Shown: positions 8,355-17,839, counted from the first letter of the stretch. The stretch is 64,000 bases of DNA from Priestia taiwanensis (GCF_014638355.1 NZ_BMFK01000001.1:263160-327159); one strand, 5' to 3'. Made by a program: numbers and translations. Notes: generated by a model from the sequence alone, not told the origin.

Positions 8355-9152
8355 TTATAAGTCACTTGGCATCGTTGCTTTTTCCTCAATTGTGATGTGA
8401 TAGGAAATAATTGTCGTACTGTCACGTATACCATTTTCCCGAATAACATCGATTAATTTCATCGCACCTTCAGCATTTGTTATACCTTCAAATGTGTTGT
8501 AAATAGCATATGGGTGTTCAAACGGTGCATTTGGACATTCGGTTAAGCCATCTGTCGTTAAGAATAGATGTGTTGTTCCTTGGCGTAGTTCTCGTCGTCC
8601 TGTGCTATAGCAAGGTACGTCAAGCTCGAATGTATTCACTTGTCCAACCCATTCATAGAAATTTCGCTCTGTTAATCCATATTGTTGGAAGGCTAGTAAT
8701 TCGGGATGGAAGAGATGAAGCATGACATCGCCAACGGAGAACCACCATATGTATTTTCCTTTTCGTACAGTAATAAGACATGCTGTTTCTCCTTGGACAT
8801 TACGGCATGCTTCAAGGAATGGTGGTGCTTGGAATAAATCTAGAATAAGAGAATCCAGTTTGGTGAAACATTCTTTTACTTGTAAAGTGAGAGTGGATTG
8901 GATTTCTTCTTTGTGTTCTTCTATCATCCGAATAACTAATCCTGCACTTTGCGCGGTTTTATGGGCGTCAAGTACCATCAGAAATTCCCAATCTTGTTCT
9001 TGGCTCGTCCAAACTAGACACCCGTCTTCATTTTTATGTGCACCAGCTTGTGAATTTCCACCGTATCTTGCAATTAGTACATTGTTAATATGGATGAAAT
9101 CCGGTTCATCTACGTATGTTTTTTTACTTCCAATCCAGCTAAATTCCATCAT
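8355..9152 (-). CDS. PP2C-like protein phosphatase family protein
   Basis: 265 residues. PP2C hallmarks are present but divergent: a motif around NEDGCLVW, then MVLDAHK where typical PP2C enzymes have DGMGG or DGHGG, and LFLTTDGLTE near residue 205 corresponding to the conserved SDG motif. The loss of the DG-x-GG glycines makes phosphatase activity uncertain. SD GAAGGAGA precedes ATG 9152/9149. Monocistronic, convergent with the DUF2785 gene and divergent from the Nif3-like gene. Confidence 0.7.
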   Translation of the reverse strand: MMEFSWIGSKKTYVDEPDFIHINNVLIARYGGNSQAGAHKNEDGCLVWTSQEQDWEFLMVLDAHKTAQSAGLVIRMIEEHKEEIQSTLTLQVKECFTKLDSLILDLFQAPPFLEACRNVQGETACLITVRKGKYIWWFSVGDVMLHLFHPELLAFQQYGLTERNFYEWVGQVNTFELDVPCYSTGRRELRQGTTHLFLTTDGLTECPNAPFEHPYAIYNTFEGITNAEGAMKLIDVIRENGIRDSTTIISYHITIEEKATMPSDL

Positions 9153-9351
9153 GCATCTTCTCCTTCATTCGTTTGCATTTCTTCTTGTCTCATAAGTGAA
9201 CCTATTTTTGTATATATTTCTTGGGATTATATGTTACTAGATATGTGTTTGCAAGAGAAAAGCGTTGGAGTCTGAATATTACATCTTATTAATTGCTATT
9301 TTAGGAGTGATTTGATATAGTACGTCTCACCATGATGAAGGAGAGTATACG

Positions 9352-10266
9352 ATGGAACAGTTGAATACGATTGTGAAGAGATTAGATACGTTATTTCAGG
9401 TACAAGAGTCTGGACCAGACAGTGCATTCTCTCGTTTTGTCCCAACGGTGTATGATGCTATTGAATTTGATTGGAAGTCCTTCTTCGAAACGGGTTTCGT
9501 GACCTATTTCAACGGGTTAATGATACGAGGAGCAGAGCAGGTGGAGCGTGTTCACTTAGCGGTATTTCCAACAGATAACGTGTTAGAGAGATTTATAAGT
9601 GAGGCAAATAGAGGGGACTTGCTTTTCATGCACCATCCAATCTTAATGGAATGTGGCGATCCACACGGAGAGTGGGGACGAGGGTTTGTTCCTGTGAAAG
9701 AAGAATACTTAATTGCAATCAAGGAGAAGGAGTTGTCGGTGTATACGTGTCATCATCCTTTAGATTTAAATGAAACAATTAGTACGAGTAAAGCTATTGT
9801 GAAGGTGTTAAATGGTCGTATTGTCGATTCTTTTTGTTATGAAGGGGATAAAGCGTTTGGACTTATTTGTGATATTGAGGATACAACGACAGAAGCGCTT
9901 ATTCAACAATTAGAAAGTACCTTTGCTGTTCCATACGTGGATGTGGAAGGAAAGGTGCACGGCTATATTAATAGAATTGCAGTAATTGCTGGTTGTGGAG
10001 ATAAAGTAAGCTGGATGAAAGAAGCAGAGGGAAAAGGTGCGCAAGCATACGTGACAGGAGAGATACATTGTCATATCGATAATGATTATGGTAGGAAACG
10101 TTATGCAGAAATGGATGCATACATTCAAGAAACATCAATGTCATTAATTGGTGTGTCTCATTCTGCATCAGAATACATTGTGAAGAAAAACGAGATGAAC
10201 ACATGGTTCCAACAACAGTTCGATGTAGGTACGAACTTAATTCCACAAGAAAAGTGGTGGCTATAG
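9352..10266 (+). CDS. Nif3-like dinuclear metal-centre protein
   Basis: 304 residues. The Nif3/DUF34 signature is visible: LLFMHHPI at about residue 88-95, a CHHPLD segment near 140, and the C-terminal GVSHSASEY, which supply metal-binding His, Asp and Glu. Members are hexameric rings with two metals per subunit; the biochemical role is debated. SD GAAGGAGAG precedes ATG 9352. A GNAT gene starts at or just after its stop codon, suggesting translational coupling. Confidence 0.85.
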   Translation: MEQLNTIVKRLDTLFQVQESGPDSAFSRFVPTVYDAIEFDWKSFFETGFVTYFNGLMIRGAEQVERVHLAVFPTDNVLERFISEANRGDLLFMHHPILMECGDPHGEWGRGFVPVKEEYLIAIKEKELSVYTCHHPLDLNETISTSKAIVKVLNGRIVDSFCYEGDKAFGLICDIEDTTTEALIQQLESTFAVPYVDVEGKVHGYINRIAVIAGCGDKVSWMKEAEGKGAQAYVTGEIHCHIDNDYGRKRYAEMDAYIQETSMSLIGVSHSASEYIVKKNEMNTWFQQQFDVGTNLIPQEKWWL

Positions 10267-10271
10267 TGCTG

Positions 10272-10736
10272 ATGCGAACAGTAAGAGAAGAAGATTATGT
10301 ACGTGTAATTGAGGTGCTAGTAGAGTGGTGGGGAGGACGTGATTTGTCTGATTTACTACCACGTCTCTTCTTTCAACATTTCCAAGATACGAGCTTCATT
10401 ATCGAAGACAAAGGAAAAATAGTTGGCTTTATCGTAGGTTTCATTTCACAAACAAAGCCAAGCGAAGCATATATTCATTTCGTAGGTGTGCATTCTAATT
10501 ATCGAAAGCAGCGTATTGGAACGAAGTTATATGAACACTTTTTCGCATGTGTCCGTGCAAAAGGTTGTGATACAGTAAAGTGCATTACATCACCTGTGAA
10601 TACAGTATCGATTGCGTATCATATAAATATCGGATTTCGTATAGAAGAAGGCGATAAAGTGCTTGATGGTATACATGTACAAAAGAATTATGATGGGCGA
10701 GGACATGACAGAGTAGTATTCGTGAAGAAGATATAA
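10272..10736 (+). CDS. GNAT family N-acetyltransferase
   Basis: 154 residues. The GNAT acetyl-CoA loop appears as V-HSNYRKQRIGTKLYE (about residues 73-89; R/Q-x-x-G-x-G/A pattern as RKQRIG), with a C-terminal SIAYHINIGF motif. The acceptor is unknown. I start at ATG 10272; a GTG at 10266 that overlaps the preceding stop (ATAGTG) has a better-spaced GGTGG and may be the true start. Likely co-expressed with the Nif3-like gene. Confidence 0.8.
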   Translation: MRTVREEDYVRVIEVLVEWWGGRDLSDLLPRLFFQHFQDTSFIIEDKGKIVGFIVGFISQTKPSEAYIHFVGVHSNYRKQRIGTKLYEHFFACVRAKGCDTVKCITSPVNTVSIAYHINIGFRIEEGDKVLDGIHVQKNYDGRGHDRVVFVKKI

Positions 10737-10737
10737 G

Positions 10738-10777
10738 AAGAATCTCCATCTTATTAGGAAGATGGAGATTCTTTTCA
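10738..10777. terminator. Bidirectional terminator
   Basis: A 14-15 bp stem (AAGAATCTCCATCTT pairing with 10759-10773) lies between convergent genes, with T-runs in both directions. Confidence 0.85.
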
Positions 10778-10783
10778 TTTACA

Positions 10784-11812
10784 TCATAGAAGTCGTAAAT
10801 CTGCTGCTACTCCAGCATGATCAGATGGCCAAAGTGCAGTTGGTGTTCTGTCGCTTTGTTGGTCGCCTACTACATCAGCTAGAAGAGGTTGCCATCCATT
10901 TTTGAACAAAATAAAATCAATTCGTGCATTTAGAGAAGATACAGCATTTAATAAATCTGCATCTTGGATAGCTGTAGCGCCTGTACCTTGTCCAACTGCT
11001 AGCCAAGTATCTTGGAATCCAGCGTTAATAAGGTTGCCGTAAGTGGGTGTACCAGGTCCGTTAGCGTTGGAGTTTAAATCTCCAAGAAGGATTAATGGAA
11101 GGGTCGTATTTGCGGGTCCTGCTAGTAACTCGTTGCCTTGGGCTACTTGAACTGCAGGAGAAACTGGCTCTAAGTGAGTATTGATTACACGGAATGTTTT
11201 TCCTTGTTTTACAATGTCAAGGAAAGACCAGCCTCGAAGAAGTGTAATAGGTTGTCCAGCAATTGGTAATGTTAAATTCGTTTGGAAATTTGCTTCTTGT
11301 CGTTGAACAATGTTTAATCCTACGCCTTGTCGAATCAATATTGCATCTCGATCTAAGCGCCCTACTATGTTTCCTGTACTGCTTGGTAGTTGAATGGAAA
11401 GGTTGTTATTGAAAGCAGCCAATTCATAATATAATCCTCTTTGTCGTAATGCATGTAATAATAATTCTATAAAGTCGTATGTGACTGTTGGAAAATTAGG
11501 GACAAATAGTTGCCAAAGTTCGGCTTCTTGTAATCCAATGATATCTGGTCTCTTTCTAGCTATTTGATCTGCGATTGCTTCCACACGGACAGGGAAGTTT
11601 GTTGCAAGGAATTGGCGAAATACGTTTGTTACTGTCTGTGGTATTTGTGCAGGAGTAGCAGTTACGAACGGTGTTAAATCAGCACCTAAATAAAGGTTCC
11701 AGGTCATAAATGTGATAGTTGGAGATGGTGGAAATGGGTTACAATCGTGGCAAGTATCGTCGCAGTTCGCTTGAAGCCAGTATGGATTATCAAAACAGTT
11801 GTTGCACGTCAT
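10784..11812 (-). CDS. Endonuclease/exonuclease/phosphatase-fold protein with Cys-rich N-terminus
   Basis: 342 residues. The EEP (DNase I-like) fold is shown by WNLYLGAD (about 37-44), IIGLQEAE (Glu metal ligand, about 93-100), NTHLEP, LLGDLNSN (Asp/Asn pair, about 243-250) and SDHAGV (catalytic His near the C-terminus). Substrate may be nucleic acid, a phospholipid or a phosphate ester. The first 25 residues have no signal peptide but five cysteines (positions 3, 6, 17, 21, 24), unusual for the family. ATG 11812 follows AAGGAG; the longer frame to 11866 has no ribosome binding site. Confidence 0.8.
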   Translation of the reverse strand: MTCNNCFDNPYWLQANCDDTCHDCNPFPPSPTITFMTWNLYLGADLTPFVTATPAQIPQTVTNVFRQFLATNFPVRVEAIADQIARKRPDIIGLQEAELWQLFVPNFPTVTYDFIELLLHALRQRGLYYELAAFNNNLSIQLPSSTGNIVGRLDRDAILIRQGVGLNIVQRQEANFQTNLTLPIAGQPITLLRGWSFLDIVKQGKTFRVINTHLEPVSPAVQVAQGNELLAGPANTTLPLILLGDLNSNANGPGTPTYGNLINAGFQDTWLAVGQGTGATAIQDADLLNAVSSLNARIDFILFKNGWQPLLADVVGDQQSDRTPTALWPSDHAGVAADLRLL

Positions 11813-11951
11813 ACATAAATCACTCCTTATTGTTTGTATACTATAAGAAATGAGAGATATCTCCATTTGGTTCTACTTTATGATCATTTTGTACATCGTA
11901 TTTTTTAAGATAGTAGAGGTTGAAAGTAGCTAGATAGAAAAGCAGATAGTC

Positions 11952-12620
11952 CTATCGCTGGACTACCTGCTTTTCTTCTGTTAATGCATCATATTTCTCC
12001 ATTACTTTCGTCGTATATGTGAAATCGCCGTAACAATATGGATAACGGAAATTCTCTTTATCTCCTTTGCATGTATAAACATCTGGTTGTTTCTTCACTT
12101 GTATTTCGGAGAATTGTTTCGCTAATTGTTCTGTATGGGTACGACCATTTTCCGCAATGAAATCGATGTACCCTTTCCCCATGTTGTAACTTTGGACAAT
12201 GGTAGGGAAATCGACTTGTTTGTTTGTACCATATTTCACAACTGTATTGAAATGCTTTATACCTTGCTGAATCGACCAATCCACGTTGTCAATTGTATTT
12301 GGCTTTAATCCAGCAGATTCACTTGCTTGCATCGGATCTGTTCCTTCACCTCGTGATTCTTGTTGAATAAGTGCTAGGAGAAGATCGGAATGTTGTTCTA
12401 AGTTGTATTTTTTTAATTCTATTTGTATTTTTGGTTCAAGATTTTTTACTTTTGTACTAATGGCCGATGTCCGTTGTTGTCCAGCTGCAGTGGGTGTGGA
12501 ATCGAATAGAGAGACAATGAACTTAGCGCCAACGAATAGCACATATAGGAAAACGAGCAGAAAGAGAATTCTTCCCCAGCGTATTTTTCTTTTTTTGCGG
12601 TACACTTTCTTTTTAGGCAT
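11952..12620 (-). CDS. Membrane-anchored lysozyme-like (transglycosylase-type) protein
   Basis: 222 residues. A very basic N-terminus (PKKKVYRKKRK) and one transmembrane helix (about 17-36) precede an extracytoplasmic domain. ALIQQESRGEG (about 83-93) carries the catalytic-type Glu of lytic transglycosylases, and QSYNMGKGYIDF is the matching downstream motif of the lysozyme-like PF13702 family. It should cut peptidoglycan glycan strands. I start at ATG 12620 (SD GGAGGG); the longer frame to 12770 lacks a start signal. Divergent from the YhgE/Pip gene. Confidence 0.82.
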   Translation of the reverse strand: MPKKKVYRKKRKIRWGRILFLLVFLYVLFVGAKFIVSLFDSTPTAAGQQRTSAISTKVKNLEPKIQIELKKYNLEQHSDLLLALIQQESRGEGTDPMQASESAGLKPNTIDNVDWSIQQGIKHFNTVVKYGTNKQVDFPTIVQSYNMGKGYIDFIAENGRTHTEQLAKQFSEIQVKKQPDVYTCKGDKENFRYPYCYGDFTYTTKVMEKYDALTEEKQVVQR

Positions 12621-12768
12621 ATGTCCCTCCGAATCTAGTAAGCTACTATTTTGCTCATTATAACAGATAGAAAGAAAGAGAGACAACATGGAGAAAGAAC
12701 TTGATGAATTGTTGTATGGATTATTTAAATAGTTAAATACTAAGAAAAAAAGTAAGTAGGGGCTATGC

Positions 12769-14958
12769 ATGAAAGAAATTCTTCATATTTATAAGACAGA
12801 TATTCACCGTATCATACGAAATTGGGCTGCACTTATTGTCATTATCGGTTTGATGATTTTGCCATCGTTATATGCGTGGTTCAATATTAAAGCATCATGG
12901 GATCCATACGGAAATACGAAAGGAATTGCCATTGCAGTTGTGAACAAGGATAAAGGTGCAGAAGTAAGGGGAGAAGAGATTAGAATTGGGGATGAAATTG
13001 TTGCTTCTTTGCAGGCAAATGAGGCGTTAGGATGGACATTTGTTGATGAGAAAGAGGCACTAGATGGTGTGAATCACGGAGAATATTATGCGGCGATTAC
13101 GATTCCAGAAGATTTCTCTGAGAAGATTACGACTATTTTGACGAACAATCCACAAAAGCCTGAATTAACATACACGGTTAATGAGAAAATTAATGCGATT
13201 GCACCGAAGATTACATCAAGTGGTGCAACACGCGTACAGGAGGAAGTAAGCCATAATTTTGTCAAATCAGCGAGTAGCGCTATCTTTACGGTGTTCAATG
13301 AGATTGGGATTGAGCTTGAAAGAAGCTTACCTGTTATTGAGCGGGTAAAGGATATGATTTTTCAGCTTGAAAAAGAATTTCCAGAAATAAAAAATCTCGT
13401 GAATAGAGCATTGGTAGATGTAGAGAAGGCTCAAGACGTTATTGGTACGACGCAACAAGCGGTTGATGTAGCACAAAGCCAGTTGCCAACGATTGAGTCT
13501 ATCATTAAGAACGGAGGAGAGCTGACGACAAGCTTATCTGACTTTTTGGTGAAAAGTGATGAAGCTTTAACGAAAGCGTCACCGAAAATCAAGCAAGATT
13601 TACTTGTGCTTCAGCAAATTGCGATATCAGCAGAACAAGCAAGTGGCCTTTTATTAGGAGTAGAGTTGAATGAGAAGACCGTTGCGACGTTAAATGGATT
13701 AGTTGATCGACTAAATACAGGCATTACGATTATTAATAGCCTTGTACCATTTCTAGAGCGATTAAATAATGCGGCACCTTCTCCAGCGTTTTCGCAAACA
13801 ATCACAAAGTTAAACAATGTGAAGGCGAATTTTCAAAAGCAAGTGAAGGTTATCCAAACGGCCATCTCTGTTATTAATAAAGGAGAGAAGCCAAGTGATT
13901 CTCTCATTAGTGAGATGAATCGATTATCAAAAGAAGCATCTAGTGTGTTAGGAGCACTGATTGGTAGTTATGACTCCACCATTGCACCAGCTGTGAAACA
14001 TGCGATTGAGAAGGGGAAAGCTGTAACAAAGGATGTAAATAGCGTCTTAGTAGAAGCAGATAAGTTATTGCCAACCATAAAAGAAAAAATCCCTGTTATG
14101 AAGCAGTTACTTACAGATGCTTCAAAAGGTGTCGCAATTGGAAAAGAGGAAATTATTAAGATACAGCAAGACTTACCTGCGATAGAAGAACAAATTAAAG
14201 CGACAGCAAACAAAATTCGTGCGTTTGAAACGAAAGAAGATATTGGAGAAGTATTAGAATTGCTTCGACATGATATAGAAAAGCAAAGTGATTTCTTTAT
14301 GCGTCCTGTGTTACTGAAGGAAAATCGTCTATTCCCGATCCCGAATTACGGCTCAGCGATGTCACCATTTTTTACAACGTTGTCTTTATGGGTAGGAGCG
14401 TTACTGTTAGTGTCATTATTAACGGTAGAAGTAGTACCGAATGGAATGGAGTATAAGAGTTATCATATTTATTTTGGACGCTTCTTGTTGTTTCTAACAA
14501 TTGCGCTAATGCAGTCATTCATTATTACGATGGGAGATATATTCTTATTAGGAACATATGTCGTTGATAAGTGGTGGTTCGTTCTCTTTGGACTATGGAA
14601 CAGTGCAGTATTCGTCTTTATCGTCTATTCACTCGTATCTGTCTTTGGTAATGTTGGTAAAGCACTTGGGATTATTATGTTAGTGCTTCAAATATCCGGT
14701 TCAGGTGGGACATTCCCGATTCAAGTAACACCACCGTTCTTTCAAATGATTTATCCATTTTTGCCATTTACGTATGGAATTAGCTTAATGCGTGAGGCAA
14801 CGGGTGGAATACTATGGGACATTGTATATCGTGACGTAGCTATTTTATTTATTTTCGTTATTATTATGGTAATCATTGGTCTGCTACTAAAAGAACGCAT
14901 TAATAAATCAAGTGAGAAATTTGTAAAGAAAGCGAAAGAAAGTAAGGTTATTCATTAA
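12769..14958 (+). CDS. YhgE/Pip domain membrane protein
   Basis: 729 residues. An N-terminal transmembrane helix (about 18-38, ending LPSLYAWFNI, a YhgE/Pip hallmark) leads into a long extracytoplasmic, coiled-coil-rich region to about 520. Then come five to six C-terminal helices of ABC-2 type. Relatives include the phage-infection protein Pip of Lactococcus and EsaA-like components. Role here unknown; export or cell-surface assembly is plausible. SD GTAGGGGC precedes ATG 12769. Monocistronic, with a terminator after it. Confidence 0.85.
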   Translation: MKEILHIYKTDIHRIIRNWAALIVIIGLMILPSLYAWFNIKASWDPYGNTKGIAIAVVNKDKGAEVRGEEIRIGDEIVASLQANEALGWTFVDEKEALDGVNHGEYYAAITIPEDFSEKITTILTNNPQKPELTYTVNEKINAIAPKITSSGATRVQEEVSHNFVKSASSAIFTVFNEIGIELERSLPVIERVKDMIFQLEKEFPEIKNLVNRALVDVEKAQDVIGTTQQAVDVAQSQLPTIESIIKNGGELTTSLSDFLVKSDEALTKASPKIKQDLLVLQQIAISAEQASGLLLGVELNEKTVATLNGLVDRLNTGITIINSLVPFLERLNNAAPSPAFSQTITKLNNVKANFQKQVKVIQTAISVINKGEKPSDSLISEMNRLSKEASSVLGALIGSYDSTIAPAVKHAIEKGKAVTKDVNSVLVEADKLLPTIKEKIPVMKQLLTDASKGVAIGKEEIIKIQQDLPAIEEQIKATANKIRAFETKEDIGEVLELLRHDIEKQSDFFMRPVLLKENRLFPIPNYGSAMSPFFTTLSLWVGALLLVSLLTVEVVPNGMEYKSYHIYFGRFLLFLTIALMQSFIITMGDIFLLGTYVVDKWWFVLFGLWNSAVFVFIVYSLVSVFGNVGKALGIIMLVLQISGSGGTFPIQVTPPFFQMIYPFLPFTYGISLMREATGGILWDIVYRDVAILFIFVIIMVIIGLLLKERINKSSEKFVKKAKESKVIH

Positions 14959-14961
14959 TTA

Positions 14962-15001
14962 GAAAAGGGAATATCTTATATGACAAGGTATTCTCTTTTT
15001 T
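14962..15001 (+). terminator. Terminator after the YhgE/Pip gene
   Basis: AAAAGGGAATATCTT pairs imperfectly with AAGGTATTCTCTTTTT (14985-15000). Confidence 0.7.
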
Positions 15002-15072
15002 ATTGGGAATTACTATACAAAAAACATTTATAAAAGGAGTGCATTTTTCTTTCCCAGTGGCAAATAAAGGTA

Positions 15073-15098
15073 TATAATAGTATTTGAAAGCGTTTTCA
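15073..15098 (+). promoter_or_regulatory. gudB promoter -10 and overlapping CcpA cre site
   Basis: A TATAAT box (15073-15078) is followed by TGAAAGCGTTTTCA (15085-15098), a perfect palindromic cre within TTGAAAGCGTTTTCAA. Its position at the predicted transcription start suggests CcpA roadblock or repression by preferred sugars. The -35 is weak (about 15050-15055). Confidence 0.75.
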
Positions 15099-15219
15099 AT
15101 AAAATAAATTATTATTCGAAATATAGCGACACATTTTACTTTTCAGAAAAGGTATGTAGGTGTATACTTGTTTTGGAATGTTTTAGAAATCTAAAAGAGT
15201 GAAATTTAGGGGGATTAAA

Positions 15220-16491
15220 ATGGTAGCCGAAAAGCAAAAGAACCATGAGTCAGAAAAATTCGACGTGTTAGCATCTACACAAACAGTTATTGGGGAAGCA
15301 CTGCAAAAGTTAGGCTATCCGGATGAAGTGTTCGAGTTATTAAAAGAACCAATTCGGATGATGACAGTGAAGATTCCAGTACGTATGGATGATGGCAACG
15401 TGAAAATTTTTACTGGCTACCGCGCACAGCATAATGATGCGGTTGGTCCGACAAAAGGCGGTATTCGTTTCCATCCACAAGTAACAGAGAAGGAAGTTAA
15501 AGCATTGTCTATTTGGATGAGCTTAAAATGTGGTATCGTTGATCTACCATATGGTGGTGGTAAAGGTGGAATCATTTGTGATCCACGTCAAATGTCATTC
15601 CGCGAGTTAGAGAGATTAAGCCGTGGTTATGTACGTGCTATTTCTCAAATCGTAGGCCCGACAAAAGATATCCCAGCACCAGACGTATTCACAAACTCAC
15701 AAATCATGGCATGGATGATGGATGAGTATAGCCGAATTGATGAGTTCAACTCACCTGGATTTATTACAGGGAAGCCAATCGTATTAGGTGGTTCACATGG
15801 ACGTGAAACAGCAACGGCAAAAGGTGTAACGATTTGTATTCGTGAAGCAGCGAAGAAGAAAGGAATCAACTTAGAAGGCGCACGTGTAGTTGTTCAAGGC
15901 TTCGGTAATGCAGGAAGTTTCTTAGCGAAGTTCATGCATGATGCAGGTGCGAAAGTAGTTGGTATTTCGGATGCTTACGGTGGGCTATACGATCCAAATG
16001 GATTAGATATCGAATACTTGTTAGACCGTCGTGACAGCTTCGGCACCGTTACAACGCTCTTTAAAAATACAATTACGAATAAAGAATTACTAGAATTAGA
16101 GTGCGATATTCTTGTTCCAGCTGCAATTGAAAATCAGATTACAGAAGAGAATGCACCTAACATTAAAGCACAAATCGTTGTGGAGGCTGCGAATGGCCCA
16201 ACAACGTTAGAAGCAACGAAGATTTTGACAGATAGAGGGATTTTACTAGTACCAGACGTACTAGCAAGTGCTGGTGGCGTGACAGTTTCTTACTTCGAGT
16301 GGGTTCAAAACAACCAAGGCTTCTACTGGACAGAAGAAGAAGTAGAAGAACGTTTAGAGAAAGTAATGGTGAAATCATTCAATAATATTTATGAAACATC
16401 TCAAGCTCGCAAAGTGAACATGCGTTTATCTGCTTACATGGTCGGTGTACGAAAAATGGCAGAAGCAAGTCGCTTCAGAGGTTGGGTATAA
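15220..16491 (+). CDS. gudB: NAD-dependent glutamate dehydrogenase
   Basis: 423 residues, full length. PYGGGKGGI (about 111-119) contains the catalytic/substrate Lys, preceded by [12 protein letters not shown] Rossmann NAD-binding domain with VVQGFGNAG starts near 220. The reaction is glutamate to 2-oxoglutarate plus ammonia. It resembles GudB/RocG of B. subtilis; in 168 gudB lies next to ypdA, and ypdA is 8 kb away here, so I use gudB while rocG-like function is possible. Start ATG 15220 follows AGGGGG; the longer frame from 15199 overlaps that site. A cre site lies upstream. Confidence 0.9.
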   Translation: MVAEKQKNHESEKFDVLASTQTVIGEALQKLGYPDEVFELLKEPIRMMTVKIPVRMDDGNVKIFTGYRAQHNDAVGPTKGGIRFHPQVTEKEVKALSIWMSLKCGIVDLPYGGGKGGIICDPRQMSFRELERLSRGYVRAISQIVGPTKDIPAPDVFTNSQIMAWMMDEYSRIDEFNSPGFITGKPIVLGGSHGRETATAKGVTICIREAAKKKGINLEGARVVVQGFGNAGSFLAKFMHDAGAKVVGISDAYGGLYDPNGLDIEYLLDRRDSFGTVTTLFKNTITNKELLELECDILVPAAIENQITEENAPNIKAQIVVEAANGPTTLEATKILTDRGILLVPDVLASAGGVTVSYFEWVQNNQGFYWTEEEVEERLEKVMVKSFNNIYETSQARKVNMRLSAYMVGVRKMAEASRFRGWV

Positions 16492-16501
16492 TAGAACGAG
16501 T

Positions 16502-16539
16502 AGCCTAGAGTGTGAGTTTTTCACCTCTAGGCTTTTTTT
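16502..16539 (+). terminator. Terminator after gudB
   Basis: AGCCTAGAG (16502-16510) pairs with CTCTAGGCT (16525-16533), then seven T residues. Confidence 0.9.
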
Positions 16540-16598
16540 GTACATGAAACATAGAACAAAGCTTCCATGTCATATAGTGAGGTGGGGGTGTATGTAAG

Positions 16599-17126
16599 AT
16601 GGTATATCCGATTGAACGCAACTATATAAATATGGGGAATGCACGCAATGGACGGAAGTTGGTTGGTGTGAAGTTTATCGTAAGTCACGATACAGGAAAT
16701 CCAGGAAGTACTGCGATAGGGAATCGGAATTATTTTAACGATAATCAACCGAAGTCATCGGCGCATACATTTGTTGATGACCAGGAAATTATGGAGATTA
16801 TTCCGTTAGATGAGATGGCCTACCACGTACAGGCACAAAAGCCAGCAGATAATGAATTATTCGGCGCAAATGCGAATAGTGCAGCAATAGGAGTGGAGTT
16901 ATGTTATGGAGGTTCTATTCAATTTCGCCAAGCATATGACAGGTATGTTTGGTACCATGCATATCTATGTCGGACGTATCGACTAGATCCACGTACAAAA
17001 ATCGTCTCACATCGCACGTTAGATGAAGGACGAAAGATTGATCCAGAAGGCGTATTTAAAGCGAATGGGATTAAGTGGGAACGGTTCATTAAAGACGTAT
17101 ATCGTCAATATGTTAGTAGACAATGA
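16599..17126 (+). CDS. N-acetylmuramoyl-L-alanine amidase (Amidase_2 type)
   Basis: 175 residues, one Amidase_2/PGRP-like domain. The zinc ligands are expected in FIVSHDTGN (His about 29), SAHTFVD (His about 55) and IVSHRTLDEGRKIDPEG (His about 136, with the downstream Lys/Asp pair). No signal peptide is visible, so export or a prophage-lysin-like role is uncertain; the gene stands alone with no phage neighbours. AGGTGGGGG lies 11 bases before ATG 16599. It probably cleaves the amide between MurNAc and the stem peptide. Confidence 0.82.
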   Translation: MVYPIERNYINMGNARNGRKLVGVKFIVSHDTGNPGSTAIGNRNYFNDNQPKSSAHTFVDDQEIMEIIPLDEMAYHVQAQKPADNELFGANANSAAIGVELCYGGSIQFRQAYDRYVWYHAYLCRTYRLDPRTKIVSHRTLDEGRKIDPEGVFKANGIKWERFIKDVYRQYVSRQ

Positions 17127-17174
17127 AGAGTAGACCTATAATAATAGAAGATATACGTAGTTCGAGAGGGGATA

Positions 17175-17642
17175 ATGATGATTGGAATAAGTGCTTGTCT
17201 ACTAGGAGAGAATTGTCGGTATGATGGGGGACATAATTCGGTACGTGCAGCGTTAGATCAATTAATGGAAGAAGGAGAAATCGTCTCTATCTGTCCAGAA
17301 GTACTAGGAGGTTTACCGACGCCACGGCCACCAGCCGAGATTGTAGGTGGAAATGGTGATGATGTATTAGACGGTGTAGCGAAAGTAATGGATGTACAAG
17401 GAAATGGCGTAACGGAACCATTTGTCCAAGGTGCATACATGGCGCTTGAACGAGTACAACAAGCTGGTATTACAACAGTTGTCTTAAAAGAAAATAGCCC
17501 ATCATGCGGTAGTTCAGCTATTTATGACGGGACCTTTTCAAGGGGGAAAATCGTTGGATTTGGTGTGACGACTGCGTTACTTCGTCGTCACGGTGTGCGT
17601 GTTATTAGTGAACATCAATTAAGTGAATTAGTGCAAAGATAA
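17175..17642 (+). CDS. DUF523 family protein
   Basis: 155 residues. The family motifs are ISACLLGENCRYDGG at the N-terminus, CPEVLGGLPTPRPPAEI near residue 40, and the conserved KENSPSCGS near residue 108. The conserved Cys residues suggest a metal or thiol function, but the activity is not established. AGAGGGG precedes tandem ATGs at 17175 and 17178. Ends at a strong terminator shared with the convergent small gene. Confidence 0.85.
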   Translation: MMIGISACLLGENCRYDGGHNSVRAALDQLMEEGEIVSICPEVLGGLPTPRPPAEIVGGNGDDVLDGVAKVMDVQGNGVTEPFVQGAYMALERVQQAGITTVVLKENSPSCGSSAIYDGTFSRGKIVGFGVTTALLRRHGVRVISEHQLSELVQR

Positions 17643-17673
17643 AAGGCAGGAGCGATGGCTCGTGCCTTTTATC
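17641..17673. terminator. Bidirectional terminator
   Basis: AAAAGGCA-GAGC pairs with GCTCGTGCCTTTT around a short GAT loop, between convergent genes. Confidence 0.8.
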
Positions 17674-17839
17674 TTTGTGTAGCATAATACCTGCTTTTTA
17701 TAATTCGCATGATAATAACCATAGTAGGAATTACAAATAGCCATGGTGTATTTGTATCTTCTAGGAATAATGGAGCTGCAACGAGAAAAAGGAGTAAACA
17801 AATTGTGATAATAGAAAAATTTTCTGCAATGAATTTCAT
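17669..17839 (-). CDS. Small membrane protein (56 residues)
   Basis: An intact reading frame from ATG 17839 to TAA 17669. It has two hydrophobic segments separated by a short acidic loop (LEDTNTPW) and a basic C-terminal tail (RIIKSRYYATQR), which predicts two helices with the tail in the cytoplasm. It starts 30 bases after the kinase stop codon on the same strand. The ribosome binding site is weak (GAAAGG about 19 bases away), so translation may be low or coupled. No family recognised. Confidence 0.6.
   Translation of the reverse strand: MKFIAENFSIITICLLLFLVAAPLFLEDTNTPWLFVIPTMVIIMRIIKSRYYATQR

Noticed and set aside
12688..12732. 14-codon ORF (MEKELDELLYGLFK) before the YhgE/Pip gene
   Set aside because: Only a modest ribosome site, no hairpins that would make it a leader; kept as a note, not a feature.
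16599..17126. Prophage remnant suggested by the lone amidase
   Set aside because: No holin, tail, integrase or att-like repeats nearby; flanking genes are ordinary chromosomal genes.
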